Below are positions 9,282 to 18,754 of a stretch of 64,000 nt of DNA, in pieces. The stretch is from positions 558,001 to 622,000 of the forward strand of contig CP040925.1 of the NCBI GenBank assembly GCA_001307505.2, given 5' to 3'. A program made the translations under genes and the position numbers. The number at the start of each line of letters is the position of its first letter. Position 1 is the first letter of the stretch. Source of the stretch: Candidatus Phytoplasma australasiaticum subsp. taiwanense (GTDB lineage: Bacteria; Bacillota_I; Bacilli_A; Acholeplasmatales; Acholeplasmataceae). The notes beneath the pieces were generated by a model that saw only the letters and a list, made by a program, of their open reading frames with translations, made no database searches and had not been told where the DNA came from.

Positions 9282-9586
9282 AAATAACTATATCCCGCTT
9301 TACTCCAATTTAAATTTAATTTTAAAATTGATTTAAAATTTAAAATTTTGTATTAAAAATTTTAAACACAATTATGATTAAAAACCGATCGTTACTTTAA
9401 TAATTCAATAAAAATTAAAATTACTACTATATTATAAATCTTTTTTTATTATTTGCAAATCTATTTAAATAGTATATTCTTAAAAAAATAAAAATACTTT
9501 ACAAAAATTATTTCTAAATAAATATTAACTAACAATCATAATTTAATAAATAATTAATATGATGACATTTAACATAAATTTTTTTA
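9282..9586. other. Spacer upstream of pyk
   Basis: About 305 bases of A/T-rich DNA. Apart from the pyk Shine-Dalgarno at its left edge I see no gene, strong hairpin or recognisable promoter. Confidence 0.4.
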
Positions 9587-10372
9587 TTATTGAAATAAAG
9601 AAATTAAATTAACCACCAATATTAAAATTACAAAAGAAAAAAAATATTTAGTAATAATAAAATTTCTCATATATTTATAACGTAATAAATCTATCCAAAA
9701 AGAAATAAATATAATAATTCCATCTATAAAAAACAAAATATAACGCAAATTAAAATTAAATTTTTGATTTAATAGTAAAAATATAATATCAGTGCCACCA
9801 GTAGAAGAACCACTAGAAAAAATTAAACCACAACCAATCCCTATACATAAACTTATAATTAAAGAAATAATTGAAAGTTTTAAAACATGATTTTTTTTAA
9901 TACAAACAGGAAATAAATTGATAAAAAAACTTTTATTTATAGAACATTTAGACAAAAATTTAATAGACCCAGTAAACACTAAATTAAATAAAATAGTAGT
10001 AAATAAAAAAAAGAAAGTATTAGGTAACCAAAAACCGCATAAAAACATAATAATTAAACGAGAAATTATAATACCTAAAGGATTGCTAAAAAAATAATTT
10101 TGTTTATTTTCCGAACGATTGTAAAAAAAAACTTTATCTAAAAAAAGTAAATTACTTTCTAAACCACCGACTATAAATTCTTCAGATAAAATAAAAAAAT
10201 AAACACTAAAAATCAATAATAACAAGCCTAATATAATTTTCAAAATTAAATATATATATAAAAAAAACATATCTTTTAACATCGATTTATAAAAAAAAGA
10301 TAAACATAACATAATCAAACTAAAAATACATAAACTAACAATAATTTGTATAAATTTACTATTTTTTTTCAT
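9587..10372 (-). CDS. YitT-family integral membrane protein
   Basis: A 261-residue protein with about six hydrophobic segments. The family hallmark is visible: GLIFSSGSSTGGTDIIFLLLNQKFNF followed by a further membrane segment, and an earlier half-repeat EEFIVGGLESNLLFLDKVF. YitT-type (DUF161) proteins are widespread in Firmicutes and Mollicutes, with poorly known transport-like functions. A C-terminal soluble DUF2179 domain, common in the family, is absent. The ATG at 10372 lies about 16 bases from AAGGTAGG. It appears monocistronic. Function unknown. Confidence 0.8.
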   Translation of the reverse strand: MKKNSKFIQIIVSLCIFSLIMLCLSFFYKSMLKDMFFLYIYLILKIILGLLLLIFSVYFFILSEEFIVGGLESNLLFLDKVFFYNRSENKQNYFFSNPLGIIISRLIIMFLCGFWLPNTFFFLFTTILFNLVFTGSIKFLSKCSINKSFFINLFPVCIKKNHVLKLSIISLIISLCIGIGCGLIFSSGSSTGGTDIIFLLLNQKFNFNLRYILFFIDGIIIFISFWIDLLRYKYMRNFIITKYFFSFVILILVVNLISLFQ

Positions 10373-11471
10373 TTAAATATATTCAAAACCTACCTTTCTT
10401 TTACGTAAATTAATAATTAGATTACTAAAATTATTCGTGTTATGGCCAAAATAATTAAAACATAAATCAATATTCTATTTTTTTATCAAGATACTAAAAA
10501 ACTAATAAATAAATACAAAAGTGACTAATATTAAAAAATATTAGTCACTAAAATGCCTATTTTATTGAAAATTAAATAAAATATATAAAAATAAATTTAA
10601 TTTTACAATTTATCATCAAAAATATATAAGAATAATAAAAAAATGTATTATTTTTAAAAAATAAATTAATTCAATACATAGCGTAAAATTAAAAATATAC
10701 TTATATAAAAATCTAAAACAAAATATATTTAACACAAATTAATCGTATCCGATTAAAAAAAATTATTATCAAATAATATTGAAAATAATTCATTTTTAAC
10801 TAGTAACATAAAGCTATATTAATTTCAAAGCTACTTTTTATCGTAACTGAAAAAAACAAAAAATGCAAATATTATACATAAATGATACTAAAAAACATTA
10901 AATCAGTTTTAAATATAATTTAATTATTTTCCTTATAATTTTAAAAGTTCTTTATAATTTTAAAAATAATTAAAAATAACCTTAAAATAATGCAAAATAA
11001 ACAGTTCATATTATTAAAAAATATTTAAAGAATATATTAAGAAAAATAGTAAATCATTATTGTTTATAAAATTACAAATTAGAAAATTTAAATTTTTAAA
11101 TTATAATGTGCAACACAATTATAAATTTTACGTCTGATTTTTATCGATATTTATTCATAAAATTTATTAATTTATATATTTTAAAAATAATTGTTAATAT
11201 GTTTATAGATTTATAAATTTTTAATATATTAATCAATTATAGAAAACCATAAATTATTTTAAATAATAAAAAAATCTCATAATTTACATTATTTAAAATA
11301 ATTTAAAATAAATAGAATTAATTCGTAGCTAAAATAAAATATTAATATTTTATTAATTCAATATTTTAAATCATTTTTAGTTAATTATAATTAATCTATA
11401 AAGACAAATAAATGTTAATAATAAATAGAAATATATAATGTTAACATAAATCAAAAAGGATTGCTTTTTTT
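10373..11471. other. 1.1-kb gene-free A/T-rich region
   Basis: No open frame of convincing length on either strand. The only strong structure is the 13-base perfect inverted repeat at 10520-10549. The right end supplies the Shine-Dalgarno (AAGGA, 11456-11460) of the helicase gene. Confidence 0.5.
10520..10549 (-). terminator. Strong hairpin, terminator-like when read on the minus strand
   Basis: AGTGACTAATATT (10520-10532) and its exact complement (10537-10549) are separated by four A. On the minus strand the stem is followed by TTTTGTATTTATT, so it would stop a leftward transcript. No gene lies immediately upstream on that strand, which makes its client unclear. Confidence 0.55.
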
Positions 11472-13133
11472 ATGTTACTGAACAAAATACAAAAACAGCT
11501 TACTGATAAAATTATTAAAGTTTTTGATAACCAACAAACTACTTTACTTGTAGCTCCAACAGGCTCAGGAAAAACAATTATGTTTTCTTTTATTTTAAAA
11601 CATTTTTTTCAAATAAAATCAATTGAAAAAGCTTGTGTGTTAGTTCATAGAGACGAATTAATGCAACAAAATAAAAAAGCTTTTGAAACTATTACTTCAA
11701 ATATTACAACATGTTATTTTAATGCAAAAATTAAAAAATGGGATTCTCAAGTAATTTTTGCCATGGTACAAACTTTAGCTAAAAATCTTCCTGAAAATCC
11801 TAATATAGATATGTTAATAATAGACGAAGCACATCATTCTGCAGCAAATACTTATAAAATAATTATTGATCATTTTTTGAAATACAATCCTAGTTGTAAA
11901 ATTCTTGGTGTAACAGCTACTCCTATAAGAGGTGATAAAAAAAAATTAAAAGAAATTTTTCCAGAAATTACAGCCCAAATTACAATCAAAGAATTAATTA
12001 AAGCAGGGTTATTAGTGAAACCAGAAGTGTTTATTAGAGATGTCGGTATTAAAGAAAAAATATATAATTTATATCAAAAAAATCAAGAATATGATTTAAA
12101 TAAAGTGGCAGCAATTATAAATACAACTGTTATTAATTCAGAAGTAATTTCTTATTGGAAAAAATATGCTCAAAATCGTCAAACTGTAATTTTTTGCGCC
12201 AATATTAAACATGCTTACGATATTACAGAAACATTTCAAAAAGCCGGAATTAAGGCTCAATTAATTACAGGACATTATAATATCGAAAAACGAAACATTA
12301 TCTTAAAAAATTTTGATCAAGAAAAAATTCAAGTTATTATCAACGTTAATGTGCTAACAGAAGGATGGGATTGTCAAATTGTTTCCTGTGTAGTGTTATT
12401 ACGCCCAAGTTCTTTTAAATCTACCATCGAACAAATGATTGGTCGCGGTTTAAGACTTGTTAACCATACAAAATATCCTCATATTACCAAAAAAGATTGT
12501 ATTGTATTAGATTTTGGTACATCTATCCAAAATAATCCTAATTTATTCGAATATTTATCTCCATATGATTCCAAAAAGAAAAAAAAATTAACTCAACAGA
12601 ATTCCAATAATATATCATTAAATACAAGAGAACCAAAAACAATACAGTTCACTAAAAATATTAAAATGAAAAAATATGATATATTAAAAAATTCAAATTT
12701 TGAATGGTATGATCTCACAAACAAAGGAAAGCATTATATAGCAGGGTTTCATGCTTGGGCTTATATAACTAATTATAAAGATTTTTATATAGCTATAGGA
12801 GGAAAAAAAGAACCAAAAACAGCTAAATGTTTATTTAAAGGAAACGAAGATAATTGTTTTGCTATCGCTAATGATTGGTTAAATTTACACGAAAACGATA
12901 AATCGTCTTATAAAACTCAATACTGGAATAAACATCATTATACACCAAAACAACATAATTATTTATTACGTTTATTAAAATTAAGACAAAAAAACCAAAA
13001 AATTAACTTCTCTATCTTATGTAATCAAGAAAAAATAAAAAATATGAACAAATACCAAATGTCTAGAATAATAACTTTTCTCATTAAATATAACGAAATT
13101 AAAAAAATAATATTCAAAATCATAAAACCTTAA
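11472..13133 (+). CDS. DEAD/DEAH-box (SSL2-type) superfamily 2 helicase
   Basis: A 553-residue helicase. Seen: Walker A APTGSGKTI at about residues 30-38, LVHRDEL (Ia), DEAHH (II), GVTATPIRGD (III), VLTEGWDCQ (V) and QMIGRGLR (VI), so both RecA-like lobes are complete. The C-terminal about 180 residues (from FEWYDLTNKGKHY) are a tryptophan/tyrosine-rich module like that of phage-encoded SSL2 helicases. ATP-driven DNA or RNA unwinding is firm; the pathway is not. It stands alone on the plus strand, tail-to-tail with the SMC-like operon. The ATG has AAGGA 11 bases upstream. Likely a domesticated phage gene, like the YqaJ nuclease. Confidence 0.88.
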   Translation: MLLNKIQKQLTDKIIKVFDNQQTTLLVAPTGSGKTIMFSFILKHFFQIKSIEKACVLVHRDELMQQNKKAFETITSNITTCYFNAKIKKWDSQVIFAMVQTLAKNLPENPNIDMLIIDEAHHSAANTYKIIIDHFLKYNPSCKILGVTATPIRGDKKKLKEIFPEITAQITIKELIKAGLLVKPEVFIRDVGIKEKIYNLYQKNQEYDLNKVAAIINTTVINSEVISYWKKYAQNRQTVIFCANIKHAYDITETFQKAGIKAQLITGHYNIEKRNIILKNFDQEKIQVIINVNVLTEGWDCQIVSCVVLLRPSSFKSTIEQMIGRGLRLVNHTKYPHITKKDCIVLDFGTSIQNNPNLFEYLSPYDSKKKKKLTQQNSNNISLNTREPKTIQFTKNIKMKKYDILKNSNFEWYDLTNKGKHYIAGFHAWAYITNYKDFYIAIGGKKEPKTAKCLFKGNEDNCFAIANDWLNLHENDKSSYKTQYWNKHHYTPKQHNYLLRLLKLRQKNQKINFSILCNQEKIKNMNKYQMSRIITFLIKYNEIKKIIFKIIKP

Positions 13134-13301
13134 AATTAATACTAAACTTATAATTGTAACTAAATATAAACTAAAAATTAAAAAAATATAAATTAATTGA
13201 TTTTAGAAAATGAAAAAATAACCTATTAATAATAAATAAGATATCAAATCGTAAAAGTTACTAAAAATTTAACAAATTATTCATTTTAAAAAAATAAACA
13301 C

Positions 13302-16300
13302 CTAAAAATTCAATACATTTCTTGTAAAATTTTCGACAACCACATGATTATTATCTTTAATAATAATCAAATTAGTTTGTACATAAGGAGAAATATCTAC
13401 AATTCTTTGCGGCGGGATAGCCATAATAAATTGAATCTTTAAAGAATTAAAAAAGCACATCATACCTTCTATTCTGGCTTCATCCATATTATTAAAAGCT
13501 TCATCAAACAAAACTAAACAACCTTGATTATTTTGTGAACTAGTTATCAATTGTTCAAAACAAATAGACATAATAATATAAAAAGGTACTTGAGTCTCTC
13601 CTCCAGATTTTTCACGAAAAATTTTTGAAAACAAAGAATAATTATTATTAATATCTTTAATTTGAATATCATAAGTCATATAGTTACGGTAATCTAAAAA
13701 AGATTCTGCTATATCCTCATAACCTTCCTCAAAAGAAATTATTTTATCAAATAATTCTTCTAATAAAGTATTTTCGCACATTAATCCTCTTTCTAATAAC
13801 TCATTCTGAGATTCATTATTTTCATAACTAGAAATCACATCATAATACTTTTTATAATCAGGGTCATTAGAAGGTTTAATAAGTATTTGATAACTATCAT
13901 TACCAAAAGGTCTATCATTTAATAATTTATTTAATTTGTGAATTTGTTGTTTAGTATTATCTATACTTTCTTTTAGTTTATTAATAAACTCTTCTTTAAA
14001 AATTATTTCTGTTTTATGAGTTAATTCTTTAGCTTCTTGTTCATAAGATGATAAATTTTGAGAATTAATAGAATGATATTCTTGGTAAAAATATTCCAAA
14101 TTTTCTAATTTAGCTTCAATATGAGAAATGTTATATGTTTTTAAATAAAGCTGCATTTTATTCATTAACTCTATTTGTTGAGTTAATTTTTGTTGTTCTA
14201 TATTTTTTAAATAATCATTAACTTTACTTAAAATTAATTCGTAATTATCATTATATTTTTGACAATAATTGTATAAATGTATATTAATTTTATCTTCTAT
14301 AGCAGGAGAATTAATTTTATTCTTTAAAATATCTAATTTTTGATTTAATTCTGATAAAGTAACTCTTACCTTTATATTTTCAGATTCATAATGATGCAAA
14401 TTATTCTTTAATTCCGCCATTTTAAATAAAATTTGTTCTAATTGTTCATTATTATTTTTCTTTTGTTCCATCAAAGAAACTAAATTATCTTCTACACATT
14501 GAAATCTTAAATCGGAATTTAATTCATTTATTTGTTTATAAATTTTTTTTATTTTATCTTTAATAGAAAATAATTCTGAATATAAATTAAAATTATCAGA
14601 ACTTAAAATATTAGCTAATTGACTTTTATTCAATAAATTAAGAATTTCTTGATATTTAGATAATTCACTTTTATGTTGGAATATCAAAGATTTAGATTTT
14701 TGAATTTCTAACAAAAACAAATTTTCACGCATCTTAATAGAATTATTACCGATATATGGGAATTGATAAAGTTTTGGATTAATTTTTCTTAAAGTATATT
14801 GGCTATACACTAAACAATCAGGAGTAATAGCTGTTTTGTGTTTTTTTAAATTTAAAAAATCTAACTCGCATATAATATTAGATAAAAGTAAACGAATATA
14901 TTTCAAAGCGTTTTGATTACTAGAAGATATTTTAGTAGATAAACTATTAGCATTATCTTTTATTAAAGGTATTTGTGCTACATTAACTAATCCTATGTCA
15001 TAAAAATTATTATCTAAAGATTGCGGTAAATTTCTATATATTTTTAATGCCTGATCAAAATAATTTTCTTCTATTAACAAATTAAATTTTCTATTTCCCA
15101 AAAAACCTTCTATAGCATTTCTCCATAAATTATCATTAATATCTATTAATTCGCATAAAGGATAAATAAATACTGACAAATTATAAAAATCACTTAATTT
15201 TTGATTTAAAATTTCAATTAATTTCTGTATGTGCCTAGGATAAACAGATCTAACAGAAGAAAGAACACGACAATCATTTTCTTTTTCGGAAATTTTTTTC
15301 TGTAAATCTAAAATAATTTTATTAAAATCATTTTTTTGTATATTAAAATTAATTATTTCTTTTGATATAAATACAGATAGCTTCTCCAAAATAATCTTTA
15401 ATCTCGGTAAACTTAATTTCATTTCAGAAAACTCTAAGTTCAAAAAATTACTTATAAAATTAATACTATCTTTATCGATTTCAAATAAAAATAAATCTTG
15501 TAACTGTTTTAAATTTGTTAATTCTTGATTAATCTGACTTTGAAATAAATTAATTTTGTTATTTAAGTTTTTTTCAATATTTTGATAAAATACTAAATCT
15601 TTTTGCAAATTATTTAAAAATAAATTTTTATCATTAGATTTTAAAACTGCTAATTCATTATTTAAATTTTCTATAGTTAAATTAATTTTTTCTTTCTTAA
15701 ATAATAATTTTTTTAAACTTAATTCATCCGCTTCTTTCTTAGACTGATAATAATTAAAATAAAAATGATTTTTTTTAATTTGTATTTGATATAAAAGGCA
15801 TTGATAAATTTGAATTTGGTCTTTTAAATGAATAAATTTTTTATCAGCATCTATAATATTAGTTAAATGAAATAATTTATTTTTTTCAAATTCTATTTGA
15901 AGTTCTAATTTTTTTAATTGTTTAAAACTATTTTTTAAACTAGAAATATTTACAGGATTAGGCTCTAATAAAAATTCAAAAACAAAATTTTGTAAATTAA
16001 GTGGTTTAAAAGCTAAAGCTTTAGGTAACATTTGAATATATTTAGTTATATTAATATTTAAATAATTACTTATAGCGTTTTGATATTGCTTTTTAGTATC
16101 AAAAAAATTAAAATTAGGAATATATTGGCGTAAAAAAAGAAGAAGTTGTTTTTGTGTTTTTGGTTGATTATCCTCTACACACATACCATTAATAAATTGA
16201 ATATTTTCTATAAAATAAAATTTTTCTTTTAAATTACTACTACGAGAAAGTTCTAAAACGCATCCGAAAATACTATATTTTTTATTAACATTATCATAAA

Positions 16301-16589
16301 ATTCTAATAAAATATGCGTAATTACATCTTGATCCCTTAAAAATTCTTTATTTTCGGCTCCGATTTTACAACGCATATAACTTTCCAAAGAACGTTTAGC
16401 ATTAACATTTGCTGCTATGTTAAATTTTACATGATTGCGTTCCCCTATTAAAACATATTGCAAAGCATCTAACAAAGTGGATTTACCAGAACCATTTTCC
16501 CCGGAAACCAAAGTATTAGACTCAATATCAATAATCTGAAAAGAAAAAAAATGCCAATTAACTAATTGTATTTTTGTTAATTTTTTCAT
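13302..16589 (-). CDS. jetC: SMC-like ATPase of Wadjet JetC / MksB type
   Basis: A 1095-residue SMC/MukB-type ATPase. Seen: N-terminal LVNWHFFSF, Walker A GENGSGKST at residues 30-38 followed by LLDALQYVL, about 900 residues rich in K/E/L/N/Q consistent with two long coiled coils and a central hinge-like region, signature KSGGETQVPF at about 994-1003, Walker B LVLFDEAF at 1025-1032, then NNMDEARI and MAIPPQRI. These closing motifs are characteristic of JetC/MksB rather than of Smc or SbcC. It starts one base after the jetB stop. In Wadjet and Mks systems this ATPase works with a kleisin (JetA/MksF), a DUF4194 subunit (JetB/MksE) and a nuclease (JetD) to extrude loops and act on plasmids or chromosomes. 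Only jetB is present here. ATPase residues look intact. Confidence 0.85.
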   Translation of the reverse strand: MKKLTKIQLVNWHFFSFQIIDIESNTLVSGENGSGKSTLLDALQYVLIGERNHVKFNIAANVNAKRSLESYMRCKIGAENKEFLRDQDVITHILLEFYDNVNKKYSIFGCVLELSRSSNLKEKFYFIENIQFINGMCVEDNQPKTQKQLLLFLRQYIPNFNFFDTKKQYQNAISNYLNINITKYIQMLPKALAFKPLNLQNFVFEFLLEPNPVNISSLKNSFKQLKKLELQIEFEKNKLFHLTNIIDADKKFIHLKDQIQIYQCLLYQIQIKKNHFYFNYYQSKKEADELSLKKLLFKKEKINLTIENLNNELAVLKSNDKNLFLNNLQKDLVFYQNIEKNLNNKINLFQSQINQELTNLKQLQDLFLFEIDKDSINFISNFLNLEFSEMKLSLPRLKIILEKLSVFISKEIINFNIQKNDFNKIILDLQKKISEKENDCRVLSSVRSVYPRHIQKLIEILNQKLSDFYNLSVFIYPLCELIDINDNLWRNAIEGFLGNRKFNLLIEENYFDQALKIYRNLPQSLDNNFYDIGLVNVAQIPLIKDNANSLSTKISSSNQNALKYIRLLLSNIICELDFLNLKKHKTAITPDCLVYSQYTLRKINPKLYQFPYIGNNSIKMRENLFLLEIQKSKSLIFQHKSELSKYQEILNLLNKSQLANILSSDNFNLYSELFSIKDKIKKIYKQINELNSDLRFQCVEDNLVSLMEQKKNNNEQLEQILFKMAELKNNLHHYESENIKVRVTLSELNQKLDILKNKINSPAIEDKINIHLYNYCQKYNDNYELILSKVNDYLKNIEQQKLTQQIELMNKMQLYLKTYNISHIEAKLENLEYFYQEYHSINSQNLSSYEQEAKELTHKTEIIFKEEFINKLKESIDNTKQQIHKLNKLLNDRPFGNDSYQILIKPSNDPDYKKYYDVISSYENNESQNELLERGLMCENTLLEELFDKIISFEEGYEDIAESFLDYRNYMTYDIQIKDINNNYSLFSKIFREKSGGETQVPFYIIMSICFEQLITSSQNNQGCLVLFDEAFNNMDEARIEGMMCFFNSLKIQFIMAIPPQRIVDISPYVQTNLIIIKDNNHVVVENFTRNVLNF

Positions 16590-16590
16590 T

Positions 16591-17205
16591 TTAATTAGTC
16601 ACATTCGTAGTAAATAATTCTTGGTAATATTGCAGCATACCTAAATTAATTAAATATAAAATAGTAGGATAAATGCGGATAATTAAATCATTAGGTAGAT
16701 AATGATTATAATCAGAAAAATCAATAATGTTATACTGTTTAAACAAAAGTAAAGAATTTTTTATTTTTTCTTTTGTTAGTTTATGCATCTCAGTATATCC
16801 AATACTTTTTAATTCAAGATAAATATCTTGTAAATAAATTTCCACTTTATGATTTAAAGGCACTAATTCTTTCTTTTTTTGGAATAAAATCCTAAACAAA
16901 AATAACAATAAACTTTCTTCTTTTTTAATTCTTAATTTATTTAATTGTTGAACATTTTTAATAAAAATAACTTCATCATGTTTTTGAATTTCTAATTCAA
17001 AATCTATTAATTTTAAAAAAGAAATAAACATTTCTTGATGTAATAAAATAAATCTATAATCATTTAAATCAGAATTTTTTTGAGAAGTTAAATAATTAAC
17101 TTGAAACAATTTATTAACAATACGAGAAAAAATCTCTTTTTCTTTTTCTTTCAAGACTTTAAATTTTTGAAAAAATATTTGCAACTCTTGTGTTTTTTGA
17201 TCCAT
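16591..17205 (-). CDS. jetB: DUF4194-type subunit (JetB/MksE-like) of an SMC-like complex
   Basis: A 204-residue protein directly upstream of the JetC-like ATPase and separated from it by one base. Features fit the MukE/MksE/JetB (DUF4194) winged-helix family: SRIVNKLFQVNYLTSQ near the N-terminus, LRIKKEESLLLFLFRILFQ in the middle, and a closing NDLIIRIYPTILYLI, which matches the family's C-terminal IYPSI-type motif. Such subunits bridge the kleisin and the SMC heads. The call rests on motif pattern plus position; on its own the sequence is divergent. No kleisin gene precedes it; a HAD phosphatase lies upstream. Confidence 0.75.
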   Translation of the reverse strand: MDQKTQELQIFFQKFKVLKEKEKEIFSRIVNKLFQVNYLTSQKNSDLNDYRFILLHQEMFISFLKLIDFELEIQKHDEVIFIKNVQQLNKLRIKKEESLLLFLFRILFQKKKELVPLNHKVEIYLQDIYLELKSIGYTEMHKLTKEKIKNSLLLFKQYNIIDFSDYNHYLPNDLIIRIYPTILYLINLGMLQYYQELFTTNVTN

Positions 17206-17305
17206 AATCCCTTTTTCCTAAAAAACTTTTTCATTAAAAATCTAAAATATAAACTTTATTAAACGTTATAAATTTAAATAAATAAAATAAATTTTCTATT
17301 AAAAT

Positions 17306-18088
17306 TTATATAAGTATATTTTTTTGAAAAAAATCATATAATTGATCTGCATCGATATGTGGAGCTATAAATTTAGCTACTTCTTTAGTGCGAGGATATA
17401 AACTATTACCCATAGCTATACCAATATCTGCATAAGATAACATTTCAACATCATTACTACCATCTCCTATACAAATTAATTGATAATCAGGATATTTGGA
17501 TTTAACTTTAGCAATACCATAATATTTATTTACATAATTAACAGTTAAATCTACATGATTTTGCCAAAAACATACATTTAAAAAATTTAAATTATTCATA
17601 AAATTTCTAATTTTTTTAACATCCGAACCTAAAGCAACCATAAAATATATCTTAGACATAAATTTTAAATCATAAACCAAATCATAATTTAATTCTTTTT
17701 GATAATAATTCACCAAAGATAAATCAGATAAATTAGGATTATATAAAATTACTTCTTTACCAACATTAACACCGGCTAATAAAATATTAAAAGATTTAAT
17801 TTTATTAACAAAACACTCAATATATTCCCGAGGAATAGGATTTTCATCAATAATACCATCAATTTTAGATATAGTTACAGCGCCATTCATAATTACAAAA
17901 TATTGGAAACAAGATATTAAATCTCCCAGAACGTTTAAATTACGATAATTCCTACCCGTAGCAATCCCTAAAATAATATCAGGTTTATTTGCCAAGTCTA
18001 AAATTAATTTTTTCGTTTGTGGCAAAATTATTTTTTTATCGTTATGATAAAGAGTTTGATCTATATCAAAAAAATATATTCTTTTCAT
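17306..18088 (-). CDS. Cof-type HAD-superfamily phosphatase
   Basis: A 260-residue HAD hydrolase of the Cof/YidA type. Seen: motif I FFDIDQTLY (nucleophile and acid/base aspartates at residues 7 and 9), GIATGRNYRNL (motif II region), MNGA, and motif IV ICIGDGSNDVEML followed by ADIGIAMGNS. Members dephosphorylate sugar phosphates, flavin precursors or other small phosphates; the substrate cannot be told from sequence. It is read in the same direction as jetBC, 100 bases upstream, and might be co-transcribed, though no functional link is evident. Confidence 0.9.
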   Translation of the reverse strand: MKRIYFFDIDQTLYHNDKKIILPQTKKLILDLANKPDIILGIATGRNYRNLNVLGDLISCFQYFVIMNGAVTISKIDGIIDENPIPREYIECFVNKIKSFNILLAGVNVGKEVILYNPNLSDLSLVNYYQKELNYDLVYDLKFMSKIYFMVALGSDVKKIRNFMNNLNFLNVCFWQNHVDLTVNYVNKYYGIAKVKSKYPDYQLICIGDGSNDVEMLSYADIGIAMGNSLYPRTKEVAKFIAPHIDADQLYDFFQKNILI

Positions 18089-18754
18089 CTCATATTATCG
18101 TCCTAATTCTTGTTTTTATAATCACTAAAAATAAAAATTTACTAAAAATATAAATAAAATTTAAAACAAAATCGTTGCGTTGTATCAAGCATTAAAATAA
18201 TCCAAAATTATAATAAATACTACTAATATAACAATAGAAAAAAATTTTAAATTACTTAAATATAAGTTATTTTATAAAATTTTGATAATAATATAAAAAT
18301 AAAAATCTAAAAATTGTTATATTATTTGTAATTTTAAAAAAACAGAGTAAGATTATTTTAACAAAATTATAAAAAAAACTCATCTAAATATGTTTTATTA
18401 GATAATTACAAAACAAAAAATTTTAAATTTTTTTTAATTTATTTATGCTAAAATAGATTTATGTTGGAGATATTTTGGGAATAAAAATTCCTATAAAATA
18501 ATCTAAACATTAAAACTATTCGCAATTCCATGAATTTCATTTACATATAAAAATTTTTCATTTTTAAAATAAAATATTTATTTGCAAATAAAATTGCTTT
18601 CTTGATAGCCGCTAAACATTATAATAAAATATTAAGCGAAATACTAAAATAAATTAATAAAATATTAAATTTTAACAAGATATTTTTTTAAAATAAAAAA
18701 TTAAATTTTGAAACTATAAATATCTGTTAAAAACGAAAGGGGTATATCCTAAAA
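18089..18754. other. Leader/spacer upstream of the 2-hydroxycarboxylate symporter
   Basis: Mostly A/T-rich DNA without genes. It contains an extended -10 element (TGCTAAAAT, 18446-18454), and about 15 bases later a hairpin spanning roughly 18469-18503 (GATATTTT / AAAAT plus GGAAT / ATTCC around a four-A loop). The transcript leader would be about 290 bases. No known riboswitch consensus was recognised. Confidence 0.4.
18446..18454 (+). promoter_or_regulatory. Extended -10 promoter for the symporter gene
   Basis: TG-C-TAAAAT at 18446-18454 is a good extended -10 element. The sequence 17 bases upstream (AATTTT) is a poor -35, so the call rests mainly on the extended -10 and its position ahead of a hairpin-bearing leader. 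Confidence 0.4.

Noticed and set aside
13302-17205. Complete Wadjet defence system
   Set aside because: Only jetB- and jetC-like genes are present; the flanking genes are a HAD phosphatase and a convergent helicase, not JetA or JetD.
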